Numbered from the stretch's first letter, positions 8,156-17,111 are shown. The stretch is 64,000 nt of DNA from Pandoraea norimbergensis (GCF_001465545.3 NZ_CP013480.3:4960001-5024000); one strand, 5' to 3'. The notes: generated by a model from the letters alone, not told the origin. Made by a program: numbers and translations.

Positions 8156-8869
8156 TTACTCCCCGAGATACGCGGCGCGCACCTTCGGATCGTCGAGCAT
8201 GTCTTTCGCGTTACCGGTCATGGTGACGAGCCCGCTGTCCATCACATAGCCACGGTTTGCGGCCTGCAACGCGAGCCGTGCGTTCTGCTCGACGAGCAGC
8301 ACCGTCACGCCTTCACTCGACACCGTACGAACCACTTCGAAGATCTTGTCGACCATGATCGGCGAGAGGCCCATCGACGGCTCGTCGAGCAGCAGCAACT
8401 TCGGTTGGCTCATCAGTGCGCGAGCCATCGCAAGCATCTGCTGCTCACCGCCCGAGAGCGTGCCGGCGAGTTGGTCCTTACGCTCCTTCAGACGCGGGAA
8501 GATACCGAACATCTTGTCGGTGTCGTTCTTGATCCCGGCCGTGTCGTTGCGCAGATACGCCCCCATCTGCATGTTCTCGAGGATGGTCATGCGCGTGAAG
8601 ATGCCGCGACCTTCCGGCACCATCGCCAGCCCCTGCTTGAGCAAATCGAACGCCTTCACGCCGCGAATCGACTTGCCCAGATACTCGATATCACCATCGG
8701 CCCACGGCAACAGGCCAGTGATGGCCTTCATCGTGGTCGTCTTGCCCGCACCGTTCGCGCCAATTAGCGTGACCAGTTCGCCCGGCTCGATACTCAGGTC
8801 GATCCCCTTGACCGCCTTGATCCCGCCGTACGCGACTTTCAGGCCCTTGATCGTCAACATTGCGCTCAT
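8156..8869 (-). CDS. livF: Branched-chain amino-acid ABC transporter ATPase LivF
   Basis: This is an ATP-binding subunit of the high-affinity branched-chain amino-acid (HAAT family) importer, cytoplasmic, pairing with LivG under the LivHM channel. The 237 residues show Walker A GANGAGKT (37-44), a signature loop LSGGEQQMLAMARAL, Walker B LLLLDEPSMGLSP and an H-loop replaced by LLVEQN, as is normal for LivF. The ATG at 8869 overlaps the livG stop by one base (TGATG). It is the last gene of livJ-livH-livM-livG-livF. Confidence 0.95.
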   Translation of the reverse strand: MSAMLTIKGLKVAYGGIKAVKGIDLSIEPGELVTLIGANGAGKTTTMKAITGLLPWADGDIEYLGKSIRGVKAFDLLKQGLAMVPEGRGIFTRMTILENMQMGAYLRNDTAGIKNDTDKMFGIFPRLKERKDQLAGTLSGGEQQMLAMARALMSQPKLLLLDEPSMGLSPIMVDKIFEVVRTVSSEGVTVLLVEQNARLALQAANRGYVMDSGLVTMTGNAKDMLDDPKVRAAYLGE

Positions 8870-9642
8870 CAATGGCCTCCTGCACCGAGATACGCTTCAA
8901 TCACCGCAGGATTTTTCTGCACATCCTGCGGCAAACCTTCGGCAATCACCTTGCCGTAATCCAGCACCGTCATGCGGTTGCACAAGCCCATCACCAGCTT
9001 CACGTCGTGCTCGATGAGCAGAATCGTGCGGCCATCGCTGCGGATCTTGTCGAGCAAGCCGCGCAATTCGATCTTCTCGGTCGCGTTCATGCCAGCGGCC
9101 GGCTCGTCGAGCGCGAGCAGCTTCGGGTCGGTGGCAAGCGCACGCGCAATCTCCAGACGGCGCTGGTGGCCGTACGAGAGGTTGGCCGCCGTGTAGTTGG
9201 CGTATTTCGCCACACCCACGTACTCGAGCAGCTCCATCGCGCGGTCGCGGATGGCACGCTCTTCGGCCTTCGCCCCCGGATACCGGAGGATGGCGCCGAT
9301 CACGCCCATCTTCGTACGCACATGGCGCCCGACCATCACGTTCTCGACGACGGTCATGCCGCCGAACAGGCGAATGTTCTGGAACGTGCGGGCAATGCCC
9401 GCGCGCGCCACTTCATGCACGGCGGTCGGCTTGTAGGCGCTGCCGTCGAGCGTGAATTCGCCGGAATCAGGCGTGTAGAGCCCGGTGATGACGTTGAAGA
9501 AAGTGGTCTTGCCGGCACCGTTCGGGCCGATCAGTCCATAAATTTGCCCCGGCTTGATTTCCAGGCCCACATCGGTGAGGGCCTGAAGACCGCCGAAGCG
9601 CTTGTTCACGCCCTTCACGGACAGAAGAATTTGTTCGCTCAT
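8869..9642 (-). CDS. livG: Branched-chain amino-acid ABC transporter ATPase LivG
   Basis: This is the second ATPase of the HAAT importer, 257 residues. It shows Walker A GPNGAGKT (39-46), the longer LivG-type insert with ARTFQNIRLFGGMTVVENVMVGRH, signature LSYGHQRRLEIARAL, Walker B LLALDEPAAGMN and H-loop LLIEHD. It starts 21 bases after the livM stop and overlaps livF, so the gene order and coupling agree with a single importer operon. Confidence 0.95.
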   Translation of the reverse strand: MSEQILLSVKGVNKRFGGLQALTDVGLEIKPGQIYGLIGPNGAGKTTFFNVITGLYTPDSGEFTLDGSAYKPTAVHEVARAGIARTFQNIRLFGGMTVVENVMVGRHVRTKMGVIGAILRYPGAKAEERAIRDRAMELLEYVGVAKYANYTAANLSYGHQRRLEIARALATDPKLLALDEPAAGMNATEKIELRGLLDKIRSDGRTILLIEHDVKLVMGLCNRMTVLDYGKVIAEGLPQDVQKNPAVIEAYLGAGGH

Positions 9643-9663
9643 AGTCAGATCATCTCCCTCGGC

Positions 9664-10800
9664 TTACAGAGTCCGTTCTTCCGGACGCGGCGACGGCCAC
9701 AGGCCGGCCGGACGGTACAGCATGATCAAGATCATGGCCAGACCGTACAGCAGTTGCCGGATCACCTCGGGATCGACGATGACGCTGCCGAACAACTTCA
9801 TTTGCAACGGGCCCATGGTCGAGCGCAGGATCTCGGGGAACGCCGAGAGCAGCACACCGCCCAGAATCACGCCCGGAATGTGCCCCATACCGCCGAGCAC
9901 CACCATCGAGAGCACGACGATCGACTCCCAGAAGGTGAACGACTCGGGCGAGACGAAGCCCTGGAACGCCGAGAACATGCCGCCGGCCACACCGCCGAAC
10001 GACGCGCCCATGGCAAACGCGAGCAGCTTGATGTTGCGCGTGTTGATGCCCATCGCCTTGGCAGCGATTTCGTCTTCACGAATGGCCACCCACGCCCGTC
10101 CGATGCGCGAGTGCTGCAATCGCACGCAGATGAACGCGATGACCAGCGCGAGGAACACGAACAGGTAGTAATACATGTACACCGAGCTGACCTGTATCCC
10201 GAAGAAGTTGTGCGCCTTCGAAAAATCGAAGCCGAACAACGACGCGGGCTGGATGCCGGTGATCCCCTTCGGGCCGTTGGTGATGTTCACCGGACGGTCG
10301 AGGTTGTTCATGAAAATACGGATGATTTCGCCGAAGCCCAACGTCACGATGGCCAGGTAGTCACCCCGCAGACGCAGTGTCGGCGCCCCCAGCAAGATGC
10401 CGAATATCGCCGCCACCGCCGCCCCGATCGGTATCGTGAACCATACGGGCACATGCAGCCCGCCGGGGAACAGATGCCCGATCCACTCGAACTGTGTCGT
10501 GAGGTGCGGTGAGCTGAGGAAGGCGGTAACGTACGCGCCCACGGCATAGAACGCGATGTAGCCCAAGTCGAGCAGGCCGGCGAAGCCCACCACGATGTTC
10601 AGACCCAGCGCGAGCATGATGTAGAGCAGCGCGAAGTCGAGCACGCGCACCCAGTAGTTGCCGCCGGCATAGCCGACGAGCACCGGGGCGAAGATGGCCG
10701 CAAGCAGGAAGAAGGCGAGGCCGCGATAGGCCTTGCGTGTGGCGGCGGCCGCCGAAATTTGCGTGGCCGGGCCCGACGAAGTTTGCACAGGTTGATTCAT
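9664..10800 (-). CDS. livM: Branched-chain amino-acid ABC transporter permease LivM
   Basis: This is an inner-membrane permease of the Liv/HAAT importer, 378 residues, with about nine hydrophobic segments starting near residue 28. The LivM family signature GLNIVVGFAGLLDLGYIAFYAVGAY lies at about 67-91, and the cytoplasmic loop AIREDEIAAKAMGINTRNIKLLAFA that contacts the ATPases is present. The first 25 residues are polar and Ala-rich. It starts 18 bases after the livH stop. Confidence 0.94.
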   Translation of the reverse strand: MNQPVQTSSGPATQISAAAATRKAYRGLAFFLLAAIFAPVLVGYAGGNYWVRVLDFALLYIMLALGLNIVVGFAGLLDLGYIAFYAVGAYVTAFLSSPHLTTQFEWIGHLFPGGLHVPVWFTIPIGAAVAAIFGILLGAPTLRLRGDYLAIVTLGFGEIIRIFMNNLDRPVNITNGPKGITGIQPASLFGFDFSKAHNFFGIQVSSVYMYYYLFVFLALVIAFICVRLQHSRIGRAWVAIREDEIAAKAMGINTRNIKLLAFAMGASFGGVAGGMFSAFQGFVSPESFTFWESIVVLSMVVLGGMGHIPGVILGGVLLSAFPEILRSTMGPLQMKLFGSVIVDPEVIRQLLYGLAMILIMLYRPAGLWPSPRPEERTL

Positions 10801-10818
10801 TGTGTTTGTCCTCGCCGC

Positions 10819-11769
10819 TTATGCACGATCTGCCACGCGCTCGCCCAACAAACCGGACGGACGGAACACGAGCACCACGATCAGAACGACGAAGGCGAAT
10901 ACGTCCTGATAGTTACTTCCGAAAACACCACCGGTGAGGTCACCGATGTAGCCGGCACCCAGCGCTTCGATCAGGCCGAGCAGCACGCCGCCGACCATGG
11001 CGCCTTGCAGGTTGCCGATACCGCCGAGCACGGCGGCGGTGAACGCCTTCATACCGGGGATGAAGCCCATGTAGAAGTGCGCATTACCGTAGTTCGACGC
11101 CATCATCACGCCCGCGAGCGCCGCCAGTCCGCCGCCCAGCGCAAACGTCGCCGAGATCACGAAGTTGGGGTTCACGCCCATGAGACCCGCCACGTTGCGG
11201 TTCTCTGCGGTAGCGCGCATGGCACGGCCGAGCTTGGTACGGTTCACGAGCTGCGTGAGGCCGAACATCACGAGGAACGCGACGACGACGATCACGATAC
11301 CGGTGCCGTTGGTCACAGCGCCCGGATGGTTACCGCGCTCCGGGATGACCGTCATGGCATCGGTAGGCAGCAGTTGCGGGAACGACAACGGGTTGCGCGA
11401 CCAGATCAGCATGGCGATCGTCTGCAACAGCAGCGACACACCGATGGCGGTGATCAGCGGCGCCAGACGCGGTGCGTTGCGCAGCGGCCGGTACGCGACC
11501 CGTTCGATCACGAAGTTGGTCAACGCACACACGGGCACACACACCGCGGTGGCGATGGCCAGCATGAGCACCGGATTCATGTTCGGTGCGATCTTCATCA
11601 GCAAGTTGATGGTGGACAGCGCGACCATCGCGCCGATCATCATCACGTCGGCGTGGGCAAAGTTGATGATGCCCAAGATGCCGTAGACCATGGTGTAGCC
11701 CAGCGCAATGATCGCGTACACGCTACCAAGCACGAGGCCGTTCAAGATTTGTTGGATAAAAATATCCAT
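10819..11769 (-). CDS. livH: Branched-chain amino-acid ABC transporter permease LivH
   Basis: This is the first permease subunit of the Liv importer, 316 residues, with about eight membrane segments. The family hallmarks IQQILNGLVLGSVYAIIALGYTMVYGILGIINFAHAD are at the N-terminus, and RAMRATAENRNVAGLMGVN forms the ATPase-contact loop. The open frame extends 43 codons further up, but AAGGAG lies about 8 bases ahead of the chosen ATG at 11769 and homologues start with MDIF/MEIF, so this start is preferred. Confidence 0.93.
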   Translation of the reverse strand: MDIFIQQILNGLVLGSVYAIIALGYTMVYGILGIINFAHADVMMIGAMVALSTINLLMKIAPNMNPVLMLAIATAVCVPVCALTNFVIERVAYRPLRNAPRLAPLITAIGVSLLLQTIAMLIWSRNPLSFPQLLPTDAMTVIPERGNHPGAVTNGTGIVIVVVAFLVMFGLTQLVNRTKLGRAMRATAENRNVAGLMGVNPNFVISATFALGGGLAALAGVMMASNYGNAHFYMGFIPGMKAFTAAVLGGIGNLQGAMVGGVLLGLIEALGAGYIGDLTGGVFGSNYQDVFAFVVLIVVLVFRPSGLLGERVADRA

Positions 11770-11884
11770 GAAGCTAACTCCTTGTTCCCCGAAAACGGGC
11801 TCCCAGCGCGCTTCACCGATAGGCGTCGCAGGGGTGGCTGAGAGAACTGCGGGTGTTGAGGCTGATCCTGGTTCAGGAGGGGGG

Positions 11885-11962
11885 GCCGTGCCCGTCATGC
11901 AGGCACGGCTTCGTTCCGCAGATGAAGAAACGGCACCGAAAGGGTAGGCAACGGTGCCGTTT
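11885..11962 (-). terminator. Two hairpins between livJ and livH
   Basis: Downstream of livJ on the minus strand are an 11-bp stem (AAACGGCACCG, 11928-11938, paired with 11952-11962) and then an 8-bp stem (GCCGTGCC at 11885-11892 with GGCACGGC at 11902-11909). The T tract is weak (TTTCTTC). They probably attenuate, so the binding protein is made in excess over the membrane subunits, a known pattern in ABC importers. Confidence 0.5.
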
Positions 11963-11983
11963 CATGGCGCTAGCGCCCGGGAG

Positions 11984-13192
11984 TTACATCTTCACCACGT
12001 CAAGCACGCTCTTCTTCTTGTTCTGATAGTTGTAGAGCGTAATCACCGGTTCCTTCATGTCGCCCTTGCTGTCGAAAGCGATGTGGCCAATGACACCCTT
12101 GTAGTCGGTGGCCGGCATGGCCGCCAGGATCTTGGCCGGATCGGTCGAGTTGGCACGCTTCATCGCGTCGACGATCACATTGACAGCGTCATACGTGAAC
12201 GGGGCGTAGATCTGAATCGGCTGGTTGAAGCGAGCTTCATAACGCTTGGAGAAGTCGTCGCCGCCTTCCATCTTCGACAGTGCCATACCCGCTTCCGAGC
12301 AGACGATGTTGTCGATGGCGTCGCCAGCGAGTTCGGCCACCTTGTCGGTACACACGCCGTCGCCGGCCAGCACCTTGGAGCCAATACCCAGTTCCTTCGA
12401 CTGCTTGGCGAACGGGCCGCCGGTCGCATCCATACCGCCGTACATGATGATGTCCGGCTTCTCACCCTTGATCTTGGTCAGAATGGCGCGGAAGTCCGTG
12501 GCCTTGTCGTTGGTCGCGTCGTGCGAGAGCACCTTCAGGCCATTGGCCTTGGCGGTCTTCTCGAACTCGTCGGCCAAGCCCTTGCCGTAGGCGGTCGCAT
12601 CGTCAACGATGGCCACCGACTTGGCGCCCAGCGTCTTCGTTGCGTAGTTGGCCAGTGCCGGACCCTGCTGAGCGTCCGTCGCCACCACACGATAGGCCGT
12701 CTTGAAGCCCTGTTGGGTGTAGGCCGGGTTGGTTGCCGACGGGGAGATCTGCACGATGCCCGCATCGCTATAGATCTTCGAGGCCGGGATCGTCGTGCCC
12801 GAATTCAAGTGGCCCACCACTGCGACGACCTTCTCGTCGACCAGTTTCTGTGCAACTTGGGTAGCGGTTTTCGGATCGGCCGCATCGTCTTCAGCCACCA
12901 GTTCCAGCTTGACCGGCTTGCCGTCGATGGTCAGACCGGCCTTGTTGGCTTCCTCAACGGCGAGGCGTGCACCATTTTCGTTATCTTTGCCCAAGTGAGC
13001 AATTTGGCCCGTCAACGGTGCAACGTGACCAATCTTGATAACAACCGCATCGCCGCCCCCGCTGGCGGCAGTCGTCGCGGCAGGTGCAGAAGCGGCACCC
13101 GAATCGGCCTGCTTTTCTTCCTTCTGACCGCATGCCGCCAACAGCGTCACTGCGGCGACTACGGGCAGTACCTTCGCGAACTTGAGTTGCAT
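11984..13192 (-). CDS. livJ: Branched-chain amino-acid ABC transporter substrate-binding lipoprotein
   Basis: This is the extracytoplasmic ligand-binding protein of the Liv importer, 402 residues, type I periplasmic-binding fold (Leu/Ile/Val-binding family). The signal sequence ends in a lipobox LLAACG with Cys21, followed by a flexible Ala/Thr/Gly linker to about residue 47, so it may be a lipid-anchored binding protein. GHVAPLTGQIAHLGKDNENGARLA and VVGHLNSGTTIPAS are family motifs around the ligand cleft. AGGAGA upstream supports the ATG. It leads the operon; the upstream region carries several palindromes. Confidence 0.93.
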   Translation of the reverse strand: MQLKFAKVLPVVAAVTLLAACGQKEEKQADSGAASAPAATTAASGGGDAVVIKIGHVAPLTGQIAHLGKDNENGARLAVEEANKAGLTIDGKPVKLELVAEDDAADPKTATQVAQKLVDEKVVAVVGHLNSGTTIPASKIYSDAGIVQISPSATNPAYTQQGFKTAYRVVATDAQQGPALANYATKTLGAKSVAIVDDATAYGKGLADEFEKTAKANGLKVLSHDATNDKATDFRAILTKIKGEKPDIIMYGGMDATGGPFAKQSKELGIGSKVLAGDGVCTDKVAELAGDAIDNIVCSEAGMALSKMEGGDDFSKRYEARFNQPIQIYAPFTYDAVNVIVDAMKRANSTDPAKILAAMPATDYKGVIGHIAFDSKGDMKEPVITLYNYQNKKKSVLDVVKM

Positions 13193-13248
13193 GTGATTAT
13201 CTCCTGATTGTCGGCGGTTTAATAAAACGCCAATAACGCCAATTCAAT

Positions 13249-13276
13249 GTTTCGTATGCGAAACGCGCGCATTGTA
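13249..13276 (-). promoter_or_regulatory. livJ: Probable livJ promoter -10 element with an adjoining operator-like dyad
   Basis: Read on the minus strand, TACAAT (13276-13271) is a good -10 element; no strong -35 is evident. The dyad GTTTCG-TATG-CGAAAC (13249-13264) covers the expected start of transcription, so a repressor bound there would block livJ. The regulator is unknown. Confidence 0.4.
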
Positions 13277-13434
13277 ACTCCATTCTTTGCGGCTGCGACG
13301 CCCGCCGCCACAGGGTTTTCCATAATGGAGGCCTAAGGTTTATACCGACTTGTGCAACCCTATTTTTTCAAAAGTGCAACCCCGCTTTCGATCAAGGTTT
13401 TACAGACCTGGGCGAATCCGCTCAGGCGGCTCCA

Positions 13435-13453
13435 TGGTGCATACAATGCACCA
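13435..13453. promoter_or_regulatory. 19-base perfect palindrome, candidate operator
   Basis: TGGTGCAT and ATGCACCA flank the spacer ACA with no mismatch. It lies about 245 bases upstream of livJ and near two copies of GTGCAACCC that share its GTGCA core. The compact 8-3-8 geometry suits a dimeric HTH regulator such as a GntR-type protein, but the family is a guess. Confidence 0.45.
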
Positions 13454-13602
13454 AATATGGGATTCATCACCATAGTTATTAATAAAGCAAATTACGTGCC
13501 CGATCGATTTGGAGCGAATACTCTAATTAAGTGAATATATAAATAATTAGATAATTGAAAAACGAATGGCGTTATTTTGTATTAATTCACTAAGTGATGA
13601 AT

Positions 13603-13698
13603 TGCGGAAATCACGCAGGTGGTTTTAATGGCCGAGACGGCGAAATCCGCCAAATCGTCATTGCGGGGATTCCGCAAAAACGTACGCAGAATTGCGTA
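13603..13698. repeat. Cluster of three TGCG...CGCA dyads
   Basis: The dyads are TGCG-N7-CGCA (13603-13617), TTGCGG-N5-CCGCAA (13661-13677) and TACGCA-N4-TGCGTA (13683-13698). The last two are centred about 21 bases apart, two helical turns. Similar dyads occur in other intergenic gaps of this window. Confidence 0.4.
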
Positions 13699-13865
13699 GA
13701 GGTCGCGTGGGGTTTTACTTGAATTTGCGCGCGCCTATTGACGACGCGCAAGGGTATGGGGAGCGTCGCATGGGTCGCTTTCAGAAAGCGCTGGAGCGGG
13801 CCGTGGCAGGCTTGGCGAGGGGAGGAAGGAAAGCGAGGCGGGGCGGACGAAGACGGACGTAACAC

Positions 13866-13906
13866 AACAAAAAGCCGGGGCGCGCATCGTGCGCAACCCC
13901 GGCTTT
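13866..13906 (-). terminator. ispH terminator
   Basis: A 10-bp stem (AAAGCCGGGG at 13871-13880 with CCCCGGCTTT at 13897-13906) contains an inner GCGC pair. On the minus strand it is followed by TTTTTGTTG. It ends the fkpB-ispH transcript. Confidence 0.8.
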
Positions 13907-13960
13907 CCCGGCCCGCAAACTTACGCGGGCCGGCAGACGATCATGCTGACAACCTAAAAC

Positions 13961-14932
13961 TTACTCGGCGACCGGCGTCAGGCCCTTCGGCAGCGGGAAC
14001 GCGATGTTCTCCTCGACGCCTTCGAGCACCTTGACCTGATTGACGCCGAGTTCGCGCAGACGCGCAACGATCGACTGTGCGAGCACTTCCGGTGCCGAAG
14101 CGCCTGCCGTCACGCCGATACGACGCTTGCCGTTGAACCACTCGGGCTTGAGCTGCGCCGGCGAATCGATCATGTAGGCCGGCACGCCCATCTTCTCGGC
14201 CACTTCGCGCAGACGATTCGAATTGGAGCTGTTCGGGCTGCCCACCACCACAACGACATCGCATTGCGGCGCCATGAACTTCACGGCGTCCTGACGATTT
14301 TGCGTCGCGTAGCAGATGTCCTGCTTCTTGGGCTCGGTGATCAGCGGGAAGCGCTTCTTGAGCGCGTTGATCACTTCGGCGGCGTCATCGACCGACAGCG
14401 TCGTCTGCGTGACGAACGCCAGCTTCGTTTCGTCGGCGACTTGCAGGGCGAGTACGTCTTCGATGGTCTCGACGAGGAACATGCCCTCGCCCGACTGCCC
14501 CATCGTGCCTTCGACTTCCGGGTGGCCCTTGTGGCCGATCATGATGATCTCGTGCCCCTGGCCGCGCATCTTCGCGACTTCGACGTGCACCTTGGTCACG
14601 AGCGGACAGGTGGCGTCGAAGATGCGCAGACCGCGCTCCTGAGCTTCGGCACGCACGGCTTGCGACACGCCGTGAGCGCTGAAGATCAACGTGTTGCCCG
14701 AGGGCACGTCGGTCAGCTCTTCGACGAAAATCGCGCCTTTCTTGCGCAGGTTCTCGACGACATAGGCGTTATGCACGATCTCGTGACGAACATAGATCGG
14801 GGCACCATACATGGACAGCGCGCGCTCGACGATCTCGATTGCACGGTCGACGCCCGCGCAAAAACCGCGCGGCTGGGCCAGCAGAATTTCCGCGTCCGAC
14901 AGGGTCGGCGCAACGACTTGGGTGGCGCTCAT
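13961..14932 (-). CDS. ispH: 4-hydroxy-3-methylbut-2-enyl diphosphate reductase
   Basis: This is the last enzyme of the MEP isoprenoid pathway; it reduces HMBPP to IPP and DMAPP with a [4Fe-4S] cluster in the cytoplasm. The 323 residues have all three cluster cysteines: C25 (PRGFCAG), C109 (DATCPLV) and C207 ([11 protein letters not shown]). The HPEVEG segment with its catalytic Glu139 and the TQTTLS loop are also intact. It starts 8 bases after the fkpB stop, the common fkpB-ispH pairing. Confidence 0.97.
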   Translation of the reverse strand: MSATQVVAPTLSDAEILLAQPRGFCAGVDRAIEIVERALSMYGAPIYVRHEIVHNAYVVENLRKKGAIFVEELTDVPSGNTLIFSAHGVSQAVRAEAQERGLRIFDATCPLVTKVHVEVAKMRGQGHEIIMIGHKGHPEVEGTMGQSGEGMFLVETIEDVLALQVADETKLAFVTQTTLSVDDAAEVINALKKRFPLITEPKKQDICYATQNRQDAVKFMAPQCDVVVVVGSPNSSNSNRLREVAEKMGVPAYMIDSPAQLKPEWFNGKRRIGVTAGASAPEVLAQSIVARLRELGVNQVKVLEGVEENIAFPLPKGLTPVAE

Positions 14933-14940
14933 TTCGATTC

Positions 14941-15396
14941 CTACAGAATGCCGATAATCTGGACTTCGAACACAATCGGCTGTCCAGCCAAAGGATGGTT
15001 GAAGTCGAACAATGCCCAGCCGTCACCCAACTCGCGCAGGATGCCCGCATAGCGGCCACCGCTCGGCGCGTTGAATTCGACCAGATCGCCCACGGTATAT
15101 TCTTCGCCGAAATTGCTGTTCTCTTGCAGCGTCTTCATCGTGACACGTTGCAGCAACTCGGGATTGCGCGGGCCAAAGGCCTGCTCCGGGGCAAGTTCGA
15201 TACTACGGCGCTCCCCCACATTCATGCCCAGCAGCGCCTGTTCGAGCGTCGGCGCCATCTGGCCGCCGCCCAGTTGCAGCGTGGCCGGCGTGCCTTCGAA
15301 AGTGTTGACGATATCCGCGCCGTCAGGGGCGCCAATCCGGTAGTGCAGCGTCAGATAGGAATCGTCCTGAACCACGGGGGGTGCGACAGAATTCAT
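14941..15396 (-). CDS. fkpB: FKBP-type peptidyl-prolyl isomerase (SlpA/FkpB)
   Basis: This is a small cytoplasmic FKBP prolyl isomerase/chaperone of the SlpA class, 151 residues. The N-terminal FKBP strands are followed by the insert-in-flap domain ([15 protein letters not shown], about 70-85) that marks SlpA/SlyD proteins. Unlike SlyD it has no His/Cys-rich metal-binding tail, and it ends with [15 protein letters not shown]. It sits directly upstream of ispH and is divergent from radC. Confidence 0.93.
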   Translation of the reverse strand: MNSVAPPVVQDDSYLTLHYRIGAPDGADIVNTFEGTPATLQLGGGQMAPTLEQALLGMNVGERRSIELAPEQAFGPRNPELLQRVTMKTLQENSNFGEEYTVGDLVEFNAPSGGRYAGILRELGDGWALFDFNHPLAGQPIVFEVQIIGIL

Positions 15397-15558
15397 GGGG
15401 GTCTCACAGCAAGGTCAAGCTAATATTGTAAATGACGACGCGTTGCGCGTCCGGCTCCCCCTACGCGCAGTCCGGAATTTTACCTCCAGCGGCTGTATTT
15501 CTCTTTAGTGACATCGCGGCGATTCATGCGCGCGGCGGTGTCTGCGCCTGGAGTCGTC

Positions 15559-16236
15559 ATGTCCATCGCCCAATGGCCGCTCGCCGAGCGGCCCCGCGAA
15601 AAAATGCTTGCCCGTGGGGCTAACGCCCTTTCCGATGCCGAATTGCTCGCTATTTTCCTGCGCACCGGCTCGCGCGGACGTAATGCCGTCGATCTTGGCC
15701 GCGACCTGCTCGCGCGCAGCGGCGGCTCATTGACCCGCCTGCTGGCCTCGCCGTTCGAGACGCTGCGGCAAATTCCCGGGCTCGGTCAGGCCAAGTTCGT
15801 GCAGTTTCAAGCCGCACTCGAAATGGCCCGCCGCATGCTGGGCGAGCGGCTGGAGGCCGGCGATGTGCTTGATACGCCGTCACGCGTGCGCGATTACCTT
15901 CGACTGACGCTGCATGATCACTCGCGCGAGCGCTTCGTCTGCCTGTTTCTAGATGCCGGTCATCGTCTGGTGAGTGCCCGCATCATGTTTGAAGGCACCC
16001 TCACCCAGACCTGCGCCTACCCGCGCGAAATCGTGCGCGCCGCACTCGAAGTCAATGCCGCCGTGGTAATCGTCGCCCACAACCACCCCTCGGGTGTCGC
16101 CCTGCCAAGCCCGGCAGATCTAGCACTCACGCGGTTGCTCGGCGATGCGCTGGCGCTGCTGGAGATACGTTTGCTCGATCATTTCATCGTCGCCGGCGAT
16201 AGCGTGTACTCGCTCGCCGAGCAGGGCGAGTTGTGA
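15559..16236 (+). CDS. radC: RadC-family JAB1/MPN domain protein
   Basis: This is a RadC-family protein of 225 residues. It has an N-terminal helix-hairpin-helix region (IPGLGQAK, about 72-79) and a C-terminal JAMM metal-binding site (H174-N-H176-PSG...D187). The family was long tied to DNA repair, but its molecular function is not settled. A start at 15508 would add 17 residues; GGAG at 15550-15553 fits the ATG at 15559, where homologues begin (MSI.QWP..ERPREK). It is divergent from fkpB and upstream of rpmB, as in many proteobacteria. Confidence 0.92.
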   Translation: MSIAQWPLAERPREKMLARGANALSDAELLAIFLRTGSRGRNAVDLGRDLLARSGGSLTRLLASPFETLRQIPGLGQAKFVQFQAALEMARRMLGERLEAGDVLDTPSRVRDYLRLTLHDHSRERFVCLFLDAGHRLVSARIMFEGTLTQTCAYPREIVRAALEVNAAVVIVAHNHPSGVALPSPADLALTRLLGDALALLEIRLLDHFIVAGDSVYSLAEQGEL

Positions 16237-16359
16237 TCTGCACAACAATTTAGCAAGCAGTTCGCCTTCGCGGGCCGCTTGCGCTATAATCCGTCCCTTC
16301 CCGAATCTCCGACAGGCGCTTCCCACCATGGGCTCGCGTCCTACATCGTCCAAAAGCGA

Positions 16360-16389
16360 TTGATTTGTCTGGGATTTTTGTGGTATCAT
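16360..16389 (+). promoter_or_regulatory. Probable rpmB-rpmG promoter
   Basis: TTGATT (16360-16365), an 18-base spacer and TATCAT (16384-16389) with an upstream TGG (extended -10) lie 63 bases ahead of rpmB. Another strong TATAAT sits at 16285-16290 but lacks a good -35. Confidence 0.5.
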
Positions 16390-16451
16390 CGCGGTCTGTC
16401 TTTTCGACTCACCACTTTTTTTTACACAGAATTCTGGGTTAGGAGTGCTTC

Positions 16452-16685
16452 ATGGCACGCGTATGTCAAGTGACCGGGAAAGCGCCGATGGTCGGCAACA
16501 ACGTTTCCCACGCCAACAACAAAACCAAGCGCCGTTTTCTCCCGAACTTGCAAAATCGCCGGTTCTGGGTTGAGAGCGAAAACCGTTGGGTGCGCCTGCG
16601 TATCTCGAACGCTGGCCTGCGCCTGATCGACAAGAACGGCATCGATTCCGTTCTCGCCGACCTGCGTTCGCGCAAGGCCATCTAA
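16452..16685 (+). CDS. rpmB: 50S ribosomal protein L28
   Basis: This is a ribosomal large-subunit protein, 77 residues, the usual length. [33 protein letters not shown] at the N-terminus is the L28 family signature. The TTAGGAG box is well placed for the ATG. It is followed 16 bases later by rpmG. Confidence 0.98.
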   Translation: MARVCQVTGKAPMVGNNVSHANNKTKRRFLPNLQNRRFWVESENRWVRLRISNAGLRLIDKNGIDSVLADLRSRKAI

Positions 16686-16701
16686 GTTTTAGGAGCTCAT
16701 C

Positions 16702-16869
16702 ATGGCAAAAGGCGCTCGCGACAAGATCAAGTTGGAATCGACCGCTGGTACCGGTCATTTCTACACGACTACCAAAAACAAGCGTACCAAACCGGAAAAG
16801 ATGGAAATCAGCAAGTTTGATCCGGTCGCTCGTAAGCACGTGCCGTACAAGGAAACCAAGATCAAATAA
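16702..16869 (+). CDS. rpmG: 50S ribosomal protein L33
   Basis: This is a ribosomal protein of 55 residues starting [14 protein letters not shown] and ending in a basic ETKIK tail. [20 protein letters not shown] is the L33 core; the zinc-ribbon cysteines are absent, i.e. the Cys-less form. AGGAGCTC gives a strong ribosome site. It is cotranscribed with rpmB and closed by the terminator at 16912. Confidence 0.97.
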   Translation: MAKGARDKIKLESTAGTGHFYTTTKNKRTKPEKMEISKFDPVARKHVPYKETKIK

Positions 16870-16911
16870 GATCAACAGGTTTTCTCGCAGCGGTTCGCTG
16901 CTGCGTTCAAT

Positions 16912-16935
16912 GCCCCGCCTCTGGCGGGGTTTTTC
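16912..16935 (+). terminator. rpmBG terminator
   Basis: CCCCGCC (16913-16919), loop TCT and GGCGGGG (16923-16929) run into TTTTTC. A second small hairpin (GCAGCG-GTT-CGCTGC, 16887-16901) lies just upstream. Confidence 0.85.
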
Positions 16936-17111
16936 ATTTGGGCGTCCCGAAATTCACCAAGCTACGCGTTGCGTAGTCATGCCTTCTCCGATTTCGCCGA
17001 TGTGCGCATAGGGTCATGTGCCACGCGCGTATTGACTCGCTATACTGGCTCACTTCCCATCATGCGAATCACGTCACCGAGATGACGTCGATTACGGAGA
17101 CAGCCCGTATC

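Larger units (their letters stand above)
13193..13960. other. Long non-coding stretch between livJ and ispH
   Basis: This 768-base region has no convincing gene. The central part (about 13320-13720) is clearly more AT-rich than its surroundings. It holds a likely livJ promoter with a dyad (13249-13276), a direct repeat of GTGCAACCC 22 bases apart (13352-13360, 13374-13382), a 19-base palindrome (13435-13453) and three TGCG/CGCA dyads (13603-13698). The ispH terminator closes it. Short frames inside it lack ribosome sites and family resemblance. Confidence 0.7.

Noticed and set aside
8860..10512. Long plus-strand frame opposite livG and livM
   Set aside because: His/Arg/Glu-rich shadow of well-supported Liv genes, without a ribosome site or domain.
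13352..13534. Possible 60-codon gene in the AT-rich block upstream of livJ
   Set aside because: No ribosome site, no family resemblance, and it overlaps palindromes and repeats.
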